DNA of 64,000 bases from UBA7236 sp035439505 (lineage in GTDB: Bacteria; Bacteroidota; Bacteroidia; Chitinophagales; BACL12), in assembly GCA_035439505.1 (NCBI GenBank), contig DAORKJ010000007.1, positions 11,683 to 75,682 of the forward strand, in the 5' to 3' direction. A program made the position numbers and the translations under genes. Under the pieces are notes generated by a model. It did no database searches. It was not told the origin of the DNA and was given only the letters and a program-made list of their open reading frames with translations. This document shows, piece by piece, positions 25,891 to 34,597 of this stretch. Positions within the stretch are counted from its first letter, which is position 1; each line of letters starts with the position of its first letter.

Positions 25891-28023
25891 TTAAAAAAAC
25901 AAGCTTACACTTCCCTTTGCAAAAAATGGAGTGCCTGGAGTAAAATGTAATTCACTCACCGGTGTTGGCTCATCCAACAAACGACTCTCTGTATCAAATT
26001 GTGCTTCATTCCAATCTACATTAAATAAATTTTGCACTTCAATTCCCAGCGCATAATTTTTTGTTGTATAATTGATTACCGCATCGTTTACAAAATAACC
26101 TTCTGCAATTACCGACCCTGTTTCATTTGCCGGACGATCATCCATGTAGCGGTAGCGTAAACTGCCACTCCATCCATTTTCAGTTCGAATATTCAATCCG
26201 CCAATTGCTGTTAAATCTGCTGCAAGAGGAATATAATTAGCTCCTTCAGGGGAACCAATTAATTCTGCTAAAGTGTAATTAATATCAGCGTCAACAAATA
26301 ACCAATCAGTTAATTCCCATCGAGCTGATAAGTCAAATCCTCTGCGTAATGTTTTCCCACCTGCTTCCACTACTGCCGCATCGCCAACATATACAAATTC
26401 CTGTTCTAAGTACAATATCCACACTGCAGGATTCAAAATTAAATTCCGGTAGGGTTTTACCTGTAAGCCTAAATCAGCACCATAAGCAGCAGGTAACGTT
26501 TGCAGTGCATTTTGCGCAACTACTACCCTGCTATCGTTTGAATGGAAGCCTTTACCTGTGTGTAAATAAACGCCTAAATTGTTATTAACTGTGTAATTGA
26601 AATTTAATTTATAAGATAAAATGCCATCATCAACACTGTTGAATTGATAACTACTATCCATTAAGTTGTCATATGCAAAATTGAACATATCATATCGCAA
26701 CGAGGCATTAACAGCAAGCCTGTCTGTAAGTTGCAATGTTTCATCCAAATAAATAAAAGCATTCGTTTGATAAATATTACCAAATGCCAAACGATTCAAT
26801 AAGAACTCGCGTTCCGCCACATGCGACAATTCATTCTCCATACTTTTATCATACCTGAATCCAATTCCGGCTTCTGTAGTCAACAATTTACCTGCAACAA
26901 TAGATTCATGAGATAATTTCGATTTATACCCATATAAATGTCGGTGTTCTTTTTGTTTAATCATATCACCATTAATACTGTCTTCCAAAAAGAATGTAAA
27001 ATTGCTATATAATTCAAATTGATAATCACTAAAATAAATTTGATTAGAAATAGTGGTATTTGTATTTATACTTTTAATTAATTCTACATTTATATTTGAT
27101 CTGCTTGTAATACCACCTTCCTTATCATCAATTGCACCAAATCTATCTATCAAACCCATATCAATTGCACGCTGCGGTATTTGGCCTGATGCATTCCATC
27201 TACTACTAAATGTTGATGCACTTAATTGCAAAATAGTATTATTGCGCATGGAAGTATGATATTTACCAAAAAGATTCACCCTGGTAAAATCCTGAGGGCT
27301 ATTAAACGGACCATCGGTAATTTGGTATTCGCCGGCCAAATAGGCAGATGATTTTGACGCCGTTTTTTCGGCTATTGGTAATTGCATCATTAATAAGGTG
27401 CGCAAGGTATTAAATTGCCCTGCACTCACTTTAATGGTATTATAATCCAGCGTGTTTTTTGTTTTAAAATTTACGGCTGCAGCTGTGGCAAAATCGCCAT
27501 AACCGGCATAATAAGGGCCTTTCAAAAAGTCAAAGGACTGCACAGTTTCCGGTATTAAAAAATGTAAATCTGCATAGCCCTGTCCGTGTGCATGACTTAC
27601 CATGTTTACGGGAATTCCATCAACATTTACACTGATATCTGTTCCATGGTCNNNNNNNNNNNNNNNNNNNNNNNNNNNNNNNNNNNNNNNNNNNNNNNNN
27701 NNNNNNNNNNNNNNNNNNNNNNNNNNNNNNNNNNNNNNNNNNNNNNNNNNNAGTTCTGCAGTCAACTGCTCGAAACCGATGTGTACAATCGATAAATGAT
27801 AAGTTCCTTTAGGTAAATCAGTAATAGTATAATTTCCAAAGGTATTGGTAAATGTAGTAGTTGATAGTTCACTCACGAAAATCATGGCATCTGAAACTGG
27901 TTGTCCATTAGATTGCTGTGTGATATTTCCCTGAATGCTGCCATTGTGCGCAAAAACAGACTGTGAAAATGTGAGTAATAATATAACAAGATAGTTATTG
28001 TATTTTTTACAAAAAGTATTCAT
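25891..28023 (-). CDS. TonB-dependent receptor (interrupted by an assembly gap)
   Basis: Start at the ATG at 28023, which opens a signal peptide (MNTFCKKYNNYLVILLLTFSQSVFA); the frame reads on to 28050 without a leader. Residues ~27-95 are a carboxypeptidase-regulatory-like domain (GNITQQSNGQPVSDAMIFVSE). Then comes the gap (27652-27751), inside the region where the TonB box and start of the plug belong. After it the plug resumes (VNVDGIPVNM, SHAHGQGYADLHFLIPE), then a 22-strand-type barrel to the terminal Phe (KGSVSLFF). The receptor should import a substrate across the outer membrane with TonB energy. Neighbours (HupE-like protein) hint at a metal chelate. The gap is of unknown true length, so the frame through it is not proved. 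Confidence 0.85.
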   Translation of the reverse strand: MNTFCKKYNNYLVILLLTFSQSVFAHNGSIQGNITQQSNGQPVSDAMIFVSELSTTTFTNTFGNYTITDLPKGTYHLSIVHIGFEQLTAEXXXXXXXXXXXXXXXXXXXXXXXXXXXXXXXXXXDHGTDISVNVDGIPVNMVSHAHGQGYADLHFLIPETVQSFDFLKGPYYAGYGDFATAAAVNFKTKNTLDYNTIKVSAGQFNTLRTLLMMQLPIAEKTASKSSAYLAGEYQITDGPFNSPQDFTRVNLFGKYHTSMRNNTILQLSASTFSSRWNASGQIPQRAIDMGLIDRFGAIDDKEGGITSRSNINVELIKSINTNTTISNQIYFSDYQFELYSNFTFFLEDSINGDMIKQKEHRHLYGYKSKLSHESIVAGKLLTTEAGIGFRYDKSMENELSHVAEREFLLNRLAFGNIYQTNAFIYLDETLQLTDRLAVNASLRYDMFNFAYDNLMDSSYQFNSVDDGILSYKLNFNYTVNNNLGVYLHTGKGFHSNDSRVVVAQNALQTLPAAYGADLGLQVKPYRNLILNPAVWILYLEQEFVYVGDAAVVEAGGKTLRRGFDLSARWELTDWLFVDADINYTLAELIGSPEGANYIPLAADLTAIGGLNIRTENGWSGSLRYRYMDDRPANETGSVIAEGYFVNDAVINYTTKNYALGIEVQNLFNVDWNEAQFDTESRLLDEPTPVSELHFTPGTPFFAKGSVSLFF
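27652..27751. other. Assembly gap (100 N)
   Basis: Exactly 100 N, a conventional filler for a gap of unknown size. It removes part of the receptor plug domain. Confidence 0.98.
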
Positions 28024-28051
28024 AATTGAGGTTTTACAAAGTAAAGGCAAT

Positions 28052-28081
28052 AAAAAAGCGGCAGTGCAGCCACACTGCCGC
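28052..28081 (-). terminator. Hairpin with T run in the leader of the TonB receptor gene
   Basis: A 9-bp GC-rich stem (GCGGCAGTG / CACTGCCGC, 6-nt loop) followed on the minus strand by six T. It sits 50 nt after the 140-aa gene and about 30 nt before the receptor ATG. It could end the upstream operon or act as an attenuator for the receptor. Confidence 0.8.
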
Positions 28082-28130
28082 CTGTATGCTAAATGATGAA
28101 GAAGATAGTCTGCCTTTAATTTTGCTAACC

Positions 28131-28553
28131 TTAAACAACCTTTACACTTGGTGTTGTGTTGTCCGGGCAGACTACAAAGTTTGCATCCGGAGGTTGTAAC
28201 GTTGGCTTTTTAGATGTACGTAGTTGCCAACATTTAGGTTCCTTAAATAGTATTATAGAGAAAATTGCTATTGCGGGAGATAAAACGAATTGCAAAAAGA
28301 AAATTAATATCTGCTCAAATCCATTTCCTTTTTTTTCTGATGAACTTTGTGTTTCGTTAGCATCTTGTAAATCCTTTTCCAGGTGATTAATCCCAATTCG
28401 GTGCAATTGTTCATGTTGCTGAGAATAAAAATGATGCGCAATGGAATCGGTAATAAATGGTGTAATAGGTCGCAGCAATGTCAACACCACTATCAGTAAT
28501 AACATCACTGACACGGATTCCTGTTTATGTTGATATTGAAGTGCTGCTTGCAT
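28131..28553 (-). CDS. Small membrane protein in the HupE-TonB operon
   Basis: 140 residues. Hydrophobic segments lie at ~15-37 (VMLLLIVVLTLLRPITPFI) and ~80-103 (ILIFFLQFVLSPAIAIFSIIL), with a hydrophilic loop between (HHFYSQQHEQLHRIG) rich in His and Glu. The C-terminus has Cys residues (FKEPKCWQL, VVCPDN). The His-rich loop and Cys tail suggest a possible role in metal binding, but I do not recognise a family. It follows the HupE-like gene by 34 nt, so cotranscription is likely. It precedes the TonB receptor by 107 nt, which includes a terminator-like hairpin. Confidence 0.7.
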   Translation of the reverse strand: MQAALQYQHKQESVSVMLLLIVVLTLLRPITPFITDSIAHHFYSQQHEQLHRIGINHLEKDLQDANETQSSSEKKGNGFEQILIFFLQFVLSPAIAIFSIILFKEPKCWQLRTSKKPTLQPPDANFVVCPDNTTPSVKVV

Positions 28554-28587
28554 AATACCATTTACGTAAAAACTTGGTCAATGGATT

Positions 28588-29247
28588 TTATAATGTTAAA
28601 AAACGCTCTAATGTCCAGTAACCGGCTATTACGGCTATAATCATACACACCGGAATCACCAACTTACTTCTATACCATACTGCATTACTAAATTGTTTAC
28701 TCACCAAAAAATACATTGCAAAAATGATTGCTAACTGACCGAGTTCAACACCGATATTAAAACTTATTAATGCTGTGCTGAATGCATATGCTGGCATTCC
28801 CAAATCATTTAAGGCACCGGCGAATCCCATGCCATGTACTAACCCAAAAATAAATACCATGATGAGTCGCCAGGGTTTTACTTTTTGTGCGTAAATGTTT
28901 TCTACTGCAAGAAATACAATAGAAAGTGCAATAATAGGTTCAACAATTCCACTTGGTGGATTAATAATACCATACATACTCAATCCAAGCGTAATGGTAT
29001 GTGCAAGCGTAAACATACTTGCCTGTAATATTATTTTTTTTAGGTTGGTATTTAGAAAAAACACGCAAAGGATAAATAAAATATGATCCAATCCAAGGGG
29101 AATAATATGCAAAAACCCTTCTCGTAAATATTGCCAGAACACCTCTCCATCATTCATTTTATCTAGGGTGTAATTAATGGTGTGCGCATAACTTTGTTGA
29201 AATGCGATCAACACAAATAGGCTTAAAAATGTTATTTTTTTCATCAT
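28588..29247 (-). CDS. HupE/UreJ family metal-uptake-like membrane protein
   Basis: 219 residues. A signal-like N-terminus (MMKKITFLSLFVLIAFQQSYAHT) exposes a His soon after cleavage. Residues ~48-66 carry LHIIPLGLDHILFILCVFF, the HxxPxGxDHxLF motif of HupE/UreJ nickel/cobalt transporters. FTLAHTITLGLS and FGLVHGMGFAGAL are the second and third conserved His motifs. Six or so membrane segments follow. The family is thought to move Ni2+ or related metals; relatives outside hydrogenase or urease loci have unproved substrates. In this window no nickel enzyme is seen. A 10-bp hairpin lies just before its start. Its position between the TPR lipoprotein and the TonB receptor genes suggests metal import through the envelope. 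Confidence 0.88.
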   Translation of the reverse strand: MMKKITFLSLFVLIAFQQSYAHTINYTLDKMNDGEVFWQYLREGFLHIIPLGLDHILFILCVFFLNTNLKKIILQASMFTLAHTITLGLSMYGIINPPSGIVEPIIALSIVFLAVENIYAQKVKPWRLIMVFIFGLVHGMGFAGALNDLGMPAYAFSTALISFNIGVELGQLAIIFAMYFLVSKQFSNAVWYRSKLVIPVCMIIAVIAGYWTLERFLTL

Positions 29248-29258
29248 TACTTAATTAA

Positions 29259-29282
29259 AACCTTCCTCAAAAGAGGAAGGTT
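29259..29282 (-). terminator. Intercistronic hairpin before the HupE-like gene
   Basis: A perfect 10-bp stem (AACCTTCCTC / GAGGAAGGTT, 4-nt loop) with a short T stretch after it, only 11 nt from the ATG at 29247. It could be a weak terminator or a processing/stability element within the operon. Confidence 0.6.
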
Positions 29283-29294
29283 ATGGTTGGAATA

Positions 29295-30644
29295 TTAATA
29301 AGTAATAGCAGTATTTACCTGATTGGCAATATTTGGCTGCATTGCAGTAGCCTCATTAATTAAGGTAGTTCCTTTTTCATTGTCGCCGTTCTTTTTAAGA
29401 ATAATACCGGCTTTATACAAGGTAACAGGGTTTTTAGTGTTGGTTGCCAACATTTTTTCGGCATATATTTTCGCCTGTGTATAATCTTTATTTAAATAGG
29501 CAGTCCAAGCCGCTAATTCATTAGCATCAATATTAGATTGTCTTGTCGCTAAATCTTTTTTAGCAAATGTATAAGCATCTGCCATTTTCCCATTTTGCAT
29601 ATAAGCCATTGCTAATTCGCGAGCGCCATTGTGCTTAATTGCTGCACCATTTTTATTTTGTTCTTTTTCTGCATCTTTTAGCAGGTCCATCACATCAGCT
29701 CTTATTTCGCCGGCTTTTTGTTGATCACCTTTTAATGCGTATAAATCACCAAGTTGATTGACAAATGCAACATCACTTATAATTGCTATCGCCTGTTCAG
29801 TGTAAGTAATGGCAGCATTGTAATCACCTTTAGCTTTTGCTAATCTTCCCAAACCTGCTTTTGCGTAAGCATAATTATTGCGCAAACCGTCTGCAGTAGT
29901 ATAACATATTTCTGCATTTTTTAAATCGCCTATCATAATTAATAAATCGCCCAACACTACTCTTGCCCATTCAGTAGATTCCGCTCCAGGTAATCCGGAT
30001 TCAACGGCCATTTTCATTGCCTCTATTGCACCCGCATTATCGCCATGAATTTGACGTAAATAACTCACCCGTGAATAAGAACGAATATCGGGACGTAATT
30101 GCATCATCATATCACAATATTTAACTGCTTCAGTATAATTTCCCAATTCTACATGAGCATCTACTAAAGCACCTAATAATTGTGCATTATGGTTACTGAT
30201 GGCAAAAGCCGTATTGGCAGTTGCCAGCGCATCATTAAACTGATGCATCGATAATAACACACCTGATTTTAAGGTAAGTGCCTGGAATACCAATTCATCA
30301 TTTTTATTTTCATCTGTCAAAACCTTGTCCAGCATTTTTATAGCCGCTTCGTTGTAATAACCGGAATTGCCCGTTAAACGAGCTTCTGTGATAAATACCT
30401 GAGCCAGAACAATATATTGGTCCAACGCTGCTGGATTTTGATTCAATGTGGCTATTGCCTTATCGTAACTGGTTAATATTGTTTCCCATTCCACATCGGA
30501 ACCGGTTGTTAATGGATTGTCCAGTAATTTAGGAATTGCATTAACTGCATTAGGTGCAGCATCCTTACCACTCATATTAGTACATGAAGCGAGTGTAAAG
30601 AGCATAGCTGCGATAATAAGAAAGGGTGTAAATAGCTTTTGCAT
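29295..30644 (-). CDS. TPR-repeat lipoprotein
   Basis: 449 residues. The signal ends in a lipobox (LFTLASC, Cys ~21). At least eight TPR-like helix pairs follow: LDQYIVLAQVFI, NDALATANTAFAIS, TEAVKYCDMMMQL, NAEICYTTADGL, YNAAITYTEQAIAI and others. They span nearly the whole mature protein and make a superhelix for protein-protein contacts. Placement: periplasm-facing, anchored to a membrane. As first gene of the predicted minus-strand operon with the HupE-like and TonB receptor genes, it may be a scaffold for the uptake machinery. I recognise the fold, not the specific partner. 47 nt separate it from the next gene. Confidence 0.85.
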   Translation of the reverse strand: MQKLFTPFLIIAAMLFTLASCTNMSGKDAAPNAVNAIPKLLDNPLTTGSDVEWETILTSYDKAIATLNQNPAALDQYIVLAQVFITEARLTGNSGYYNEAAIKMLDKVLTDENKNDELVFQALTLKSGVLLSMHQFNDALATANTAFAISNHNAQLLGALVDAHVELGNYTEAVKYCDMMMQLRPDIRSYSRVSYLRQIHGDNAGAIEAMKMAVESGLPGAESTEWARVVLGDLLIMIGDLKNAEICYTTADGLRNNYAYAKAGLGRLAKAKGDYNAAITYTEQAIAIISDVAFVNQLGDLYALKGDQQKAGEIRADVMDLLKDAEKEQNKNGAAIKHNGARELAMAYMQNGKMADAYTFAKKDLATRQSNIDANELAAWTAYLNKDYTQAKIYAEKMLATNTKNPVTLYKAGIILKKNGDNEKGTTLINEATAMQPNIANQVNTAITY

Positions 30645-30882
30645 GTTGTTTGATTTGAGATTACATACGAAACAAAAGCAGCTTTGGATTTTTTTTCCGG
30701 AAAAACCTTGAAACAGCCCTTATCGCCTGTCCTACATGCTCTATTTGCCAAAAAGTAGAACCAGTTGGCTTGGTTTACACTGGTTTGCTAAGAAATTTTA
30801 ACATTTAATTTGGGCAATTTTTTGAAGATGGCTGTAACTTTTGACTTGTAACTGCATTGTATAGGCAAAACAAACAACTATC

Positions 30883-31668
30883 ATGGATTTACGATTAGTA
30901 ATATTAGTATCGGGATTAGGGATATTATATACCCTAAGCTCCTGCGGCAGAGAAAAATGGCCATGTGTGGACGGTTCAGGACCGGTTACCACCGAAACGC
31001 GAGAAATAAGCGGATTTACAGGAATCAGCAACGAAATGGAGGCAATTGTGTATATCACACAAGGAACTGAGTTTGATTTGTATATTGAAGCTCAGGAAAA
31101 CCTTATGGGTGAAATTAAAACTGCCCTTTCAGGAAGCACTTTAGAAATATACAGCGAACATTGTATTGATGAAGGTGAGCCTGTGAAAGTATATGTAACA
31201 CTGCCGATTTTAACTTCCATCGACATTAGTGGTTCCGGTTCAGTGTTTACACAAAGTGTAATTAATACATCATCATTAAATATTGATATCAGCGGATCAG
31301 GTTCATTTACGGCAATTGATTCAATAAACGCTGATATGATAGATATGGATATTAGTGGTTCAGGCAGTATGCAGATTTTATCCTATGTAACCGGTATATC
31401 TGCAGATATATCAGGCTCAGGTAGTGTAACTTTGAGCGGTGAAGGCTCATCACTTAATTTACAAATTAGCGGTTCAGGTGAAATGTTGACCTTTGGTTTT
31501 CTTTCTCATGATGCTTATGTAGAAATAAGTGGTTCAGGTGACATTGAATTAAATGCGCTTGATTTAATTGATGGTGAAATTAACGGTAGTGGTGATATCT
31601 ATTATAAAAATTCACCCATTATCAATGTTGACATTTCCGGCAGCGGAAGTTTAATTCACATTCCATAA
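30883..31668 (+). CDS. GIN-domain (DUF2807) lipoprotein, putative adhesin
   Basis: 261 residues with a lipoprotein signal ending LSSC (Cys ~23). The mature part is a head-GIN/DUF2807 right-handed beta-solenoid. It begins with TETREISGFTGISNEMEAIVYITQG and carries eight coil turns, each with the (D/E)IxGSG core: DISGSGSVFT, DISGSGSFTA, DISGSGSMQI, DISGSGSVTL, QISGSGEMLT, EISGSGDIEL, EINGSGDIYY and DISGSGSLIH. The regular Ser-Gly turns stack as a thin filament-like solenoid. Such proteins are called putative auto-transporter adhesins, without firm proof. The stop lies only 9 nt before the ECF sigma gene, in the same frame. This argues for a dedicated operon. Confidence 0.88.
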   Translation: MDLRLVILVSGLGILYTLSSCGREKWPCVDGSGPVTTETREISGFTGISNEMEAIVYITQGTEFDLYIEAQENLMGEIKTALSGSTLEIYSEHCIDEGEPVKVYVTLPILTSIDISGSGSVFTQSVINTSSLNIDISGSGSFTAIDSINADMIDMDISGSGSMQILSYVTGISADISGSGSVTLSGEGSSLNLQISGSGEMLTFGFLSHDAYVEISGSGDIELNALDLIDGEINGSGDIYYKNSPIINVDISGSGSLIHIP

Positions 31669-31677
31669 TTTTTAGGT

Positions 31678-32214
31678 TTGGATTATTTGAATGAAGAAGC
31701 ATTAATAGCAGCGGCGCGAAAGGACCCAAGAGCCTTCCGCCACTTCTATGATGCCCATTATGAAGAAGTATTTCTGTTTGTATATCGCAGAACAGACGAT
31801 GAAGCTATGTCTGCTGATATTACACAACAGGTATTTCTGAAAGCATTACAAAATTTGAACAAATATCAATACCGGGGAGTGTCATTTGTAGCATGGCTGT
31901 TGCGAATTGCAGCAAACGAAACAGCCCAATATTTCCGGGATAACAAAAAAATGCGTGTAGTAAATGTAGAAAAAAGTGGGATTGAAGCTATATGCGATGA
32001 AGACAGCAGTTCGGCGATGGAGCAGCGGGAAAATGTTTTTAAGGCCTTAAAACAACTCGATGCCGATTCGCTTGAACTGATAGAGATGCGATACTTTGAA
32101 AAACGATCTTTTAAAGAAATAGGAGCAATAAAGAATATCACAGAAAATAACGCCAAATTAAAAGTCCATCGCATTTTAGAAAAAATCAGGAAATTTTTAC
32201 CCGTAGTTCAATAA
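31678..32214 (+). CDS. ECF-family RNA polymerase sigma factor
   Basis: 178 residues. Region 2 is at ~8-75 (DPRAFRHFYDAHYEEVFLFV ... DITQQVFLKALQNL), recognising the -10 region and core. Region 4 is at ~120-172 (LKQLDADSLELIEMRYFEK, then a helix-turn-helix RSFKEIGAIKNITENNAKLKVHRILEKI). No ATG is in frame near the start, so TTG at 31678 is used; it follows the stop of the previous gene by 9 nt, with AGG two bases before it. This implies translational coupling. The next gene begins 6 nt after the stop and encodes a one-TM protein whose N-terminus is where an anti-sigma domain would be. Promoter target unknown. Confidence 0.9.
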   Translation: MDYLNEEALIAAARKDPRAFRHFYDAHYEEVFLFVYRRTDDEAMSADITQQVFLKALQNLNKYQYRGVSFVAWLLRIAANETAQYFRDNKKMRVVNVEKSGIEAICDEDSSSAMEQRENVFKALKQLDADSLELIEMRYFEKRSFKEIGAIKNITENNAKLKVHRILEKIRKFLPVVQ

Positions 32215-32220
32215 CAGCAC

Positions 32221-34338
32221 ATGCAAAAAATTAAATTTAAAATAGCATATAAACCACTTAGCACCGAACAGGTGAATAAGCATAAGGATTTTGATGCCTT
32301 AATGGGGATGTATGCCGCTGCACCACAACTCAATTTTTTCCAAAAACTTTTTAAAAACAAATGGATTATGTTTTCCAGCGGAATAATAATAGGAGGCCTT
32401 ATTGCAACAGTAATTGCATTAAATTCCACAGACAAATCACCAGATACAATTGCACAAAATAATTCATCCGATAATACACAAACCATCACCCAAACACCAA
32501 CTACAGTAATCGAAGAAAATCAAATTGATGAACAAACCACGGTAATAACCGAAGAACCTGTAATCAATAATGCCAGCCCGGTAATTGAACATAGTGCTGA
32601 GGTTGAAACCTTAGCAGCAACAACGCAATCTGAGCAGTATGAAAAAGTAGCAAATTCAACTACCGTTGCAAATGATATTGTTGCAAATAAAAAGATTGAT
32701 GAAACAACAAATAAAAATGATCTAGGCCTCACTCCTATTTCAAATGATGTTGTATTAAGTAATACCGAAAAACCTGATGTTCAAAATCCTGAGGTTGACT
32801 TAAACAAAAATAACATCACTCCCAATACAACATCTATCAGTCAACGCACACTACAGCAAACTGAAAAAATTACACCATTTGAATTACAAGCATACAAATT
32901 TAACGTTGAACAAAAAGCAATTGAAATTTCCATTGTCAAACCCGGAGCAGTAGCAGAATTGTTACTAACACAACAGCAAAGTGCTACCAACAACACAACC
33001 AAAAACCAAACTATAACACAATCGCCAACAAATAACAGTAAAACTTTAGCACAAACTCCCGATACATCTGTATTAGTGGCAAAAGTGAGTGAGGTAGCTG
33101 CATTAGCTTTGAAAATTGAAAAAAAGGCTGATGCTTTGTTTGAACAAATTACCAAATCAAATCAAACAAAAAATGATACAACAACAATTGTTTCGAATAA
33201 TGTAATACCTGATTCAGTAGGTGACAATAATGAAGCTAAAACAATTGCACCTGCTACCTTTAAAAATCGGTATGCACAATTATCATTTGTTACACCTGTA
33301 AGTTCCAATGGAATAGATGGATATAAATATTATCACCATTTTTCGGTAAACATGATTCAGGGATATAATGGAGCTGTGCAGGGATTAGAAGTAGGTGGTG
33401 TATTAAATGCAGATAAAGGGTATGTAATTGGAGGCCAATTTGCAGGTGTTGGCAATGTGATTGGAGGAGATTTAACCGGTATGCAAGGTGCAGGGGTGTT
33501 TAATTTTGCGAGATCTACATTTGGGATGCAATATTCCGGGGTAGCTAATTATAGTAAATCAGGTATGCGAGGCATGCAAGGAGCCGGAATTGCCAATTAT
33601 TCAGGAGGGCAAGTTGATGGTATGCAAGCTGCCGGAATTATAAATATTGCATCAGGCACAAATTATAGTGGTAAATTAATGCAAGCTGCCGGTGTTATCA
33701 ATATTGCTACTTCTAACGATTTATTAGGATTACAAGCATCAGGTATAGTAAATGTTGCCAACAATATTACAGGTGCACAAATTGGTCTGATTAATTTAGC
33801 CAAAAATGTAAAAGGCACACAAATCGGATTAATTAATATTGCCGATACTATTGACGGTGTTGCAATCGGTTTATTGAGTTTTAGTCGCAATGGCATTTTT
33901 GATGTAGAAGTATATAATTCCGATTTATTCCTTGCCAATATTGCACTTCGATTTGGAAGCCCTTATGTTTATAATACTTTCGCATTTGGAATAAATCCTG
34001 CAGCGGATACCATGCAATATGGATATGGATTTGGTATTGGCGGACATATTCCGGTTGTAAATAAATTTGCGGTGGATGTGGATGGAATGATTTGGAATAC
34101 TTTTGAAGATAATTTTGATTTTAATTATGACTATGTGCATTTGTTAAATCAATTCAGAGTCATGCCAAGTTATTCAATTACCAAATATTTATCGGTTTAT
34201 GGTGGACCAGTTATCAATGTTGAAGTATATGATAACGATTACACACCTTTCAAAGAAAACACCTTTGCCAGCTACGAAGGATTAAATGTAACCACAGGTT
34301 TATCCCTCGGCTACGTAGTTGGTATAAGACTATTTTAA
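32221..34338 (+). CDS. One-TM protein with long linker and surface-repeat C-terminus (possible anti-sigma)
   Basis: 705 residues. A cytoplasmic segment (~1-48, MQKIKFKIAYKPLSTEQVNK) precedes a transmembrane helix (~49-69, FSSGIIIGGLIATVIALN). Then comes a ~290-residue low-complexity linker rich in Thr, Asn, Gln, Val and Glu. The C-terminal ~345 residues hold at least eight short repeats of the type MQGAGVxNxA, each about 20 residues: MQGAGVFNFA, MQYSGVANYS, MQGAGIANYS, MQAAGIINIA, MQAAGVINIA, LQASGIVNVA, AQIGLINLA, TQIGLINIA. These resemble the LA_2272 surface-repeat domain and lead into a beta-rich end. The position after the ECF gene suggests the N-terminus binds the sigma factor; this is inference, as no classic anti-sigma motif is present. 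Confidence 0.78.
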   Translation: MQKIKFKIAYKPLSTEQVNKHKDFDALMGMYAAAPQLNFFQKLFKNKWIMFSSGIIIGGLIATVIALNSTDKSPDTIAQNNSSDNTQTITQTPTTVIEENQIDEQTTVITEEPVINNASPVIEHSAEVETLAATTQSEQYEKVANSTTVANDIVANKKIDETTNKNDLGLTPISNDVVLSNTEKPDVQNPEVDLNKNNITPNTTSISQRTLQQTEKITPFELQAYKFNVEQKAIEISIVKPGAVAELLLTQQQSATNNTTKNQTITQSPTNNSKTLAQTPDTSVLVAKVSEVAALALKIEKKADALFEQITKSNQTKNDTTTIVSNNVIPDSVGDNNEAKTIAPATFKNRYAQLSFVTPVSSNGIDGYKYYHHFSVNMIQGYNGAVQGLEVGGVLNADKGYVIGGQFAGVGNVIGGDLTGMQGAGVFNFARSTFGMQYSGVANYSKSGMRGMQGAGIANYSGGQVDGMQAAGIINIASGTNYSGKLMQAAGVINIATSNDLLGLQASGIVNVANNITGAQIGLINLAKNVKGTQIGLINIADTIDGVAIGLLSFSRNGIFDVEVYNSDLFLANIALRFGSPYVYNTFAFGINPAADTMQYGYGFGIGGHIPVVNKFAVDVDGMIWNTFEDNFDFNYDYVHLLNQFRVMPSYSITKYLSVYGGPVINVEVYDNDYTPFKENTFASYEGLNVTTGLSLGYVVGIRLF

Positions 34339-34369
34339 GTGAGTTGAAATATAATGGTTGTTAACTAAC

Positions 34370-34408
34370 AAGGGCTGTTTGAAATTTTCAAACAGCCCTT
34401 GCCTTTTT
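34370..34408 (+). terminator. Terminator-like hairpin after the GIN-sigma-repeat operon
   Basis: A 15-bp perfect inverted repeat (AAGGGCTGTTTGAAA and complement) with almost no loop, followed after three bases by TTTTT. It lies 31 nt past the stop at 34338. Confidence 0.8.
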
Positions 34409-34477
34409 ATTTCAAAACATCAAACTAAACAAATTGATTTATTATATCAACTTTTGCCCTCTGTGGTTCCGGCTGTT

Positions 34478-34577
34478 NNNNNNNNNNNNNNNNNNNNNNN
34501 NNNNNNNNNNNNNNNNNNNNNNNNNNNNNNNNNNNNNNNNNNNNNNNNNNNNNNNNNNNNNNNNNNNNNNNNNNNNN
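34478..34577. other. Assembly gap (100 N)
   Basis: Exactly 100 N in the spacer between the two gene blocks, so the 3' region of the barrel gene at 34598 and any small gene here cannot be seen. Confidence 0.98.
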
Positions 34578-34597
34578 TTAAATGCTCATTCACCTGT

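Noticed and set aside
27586..27799. Open frames crossing the 100-N gap (plus strand)
   Set aside because: They exist only because N is read through, and lie opposite the TonB receptor gene.
33300..33938. Repeats in the surface-repeat gene as a separate tandem DNA repeat
   Set aside because: The repetition is at protein level inside one reading frame and the DNA units differ; it is described with the gene.
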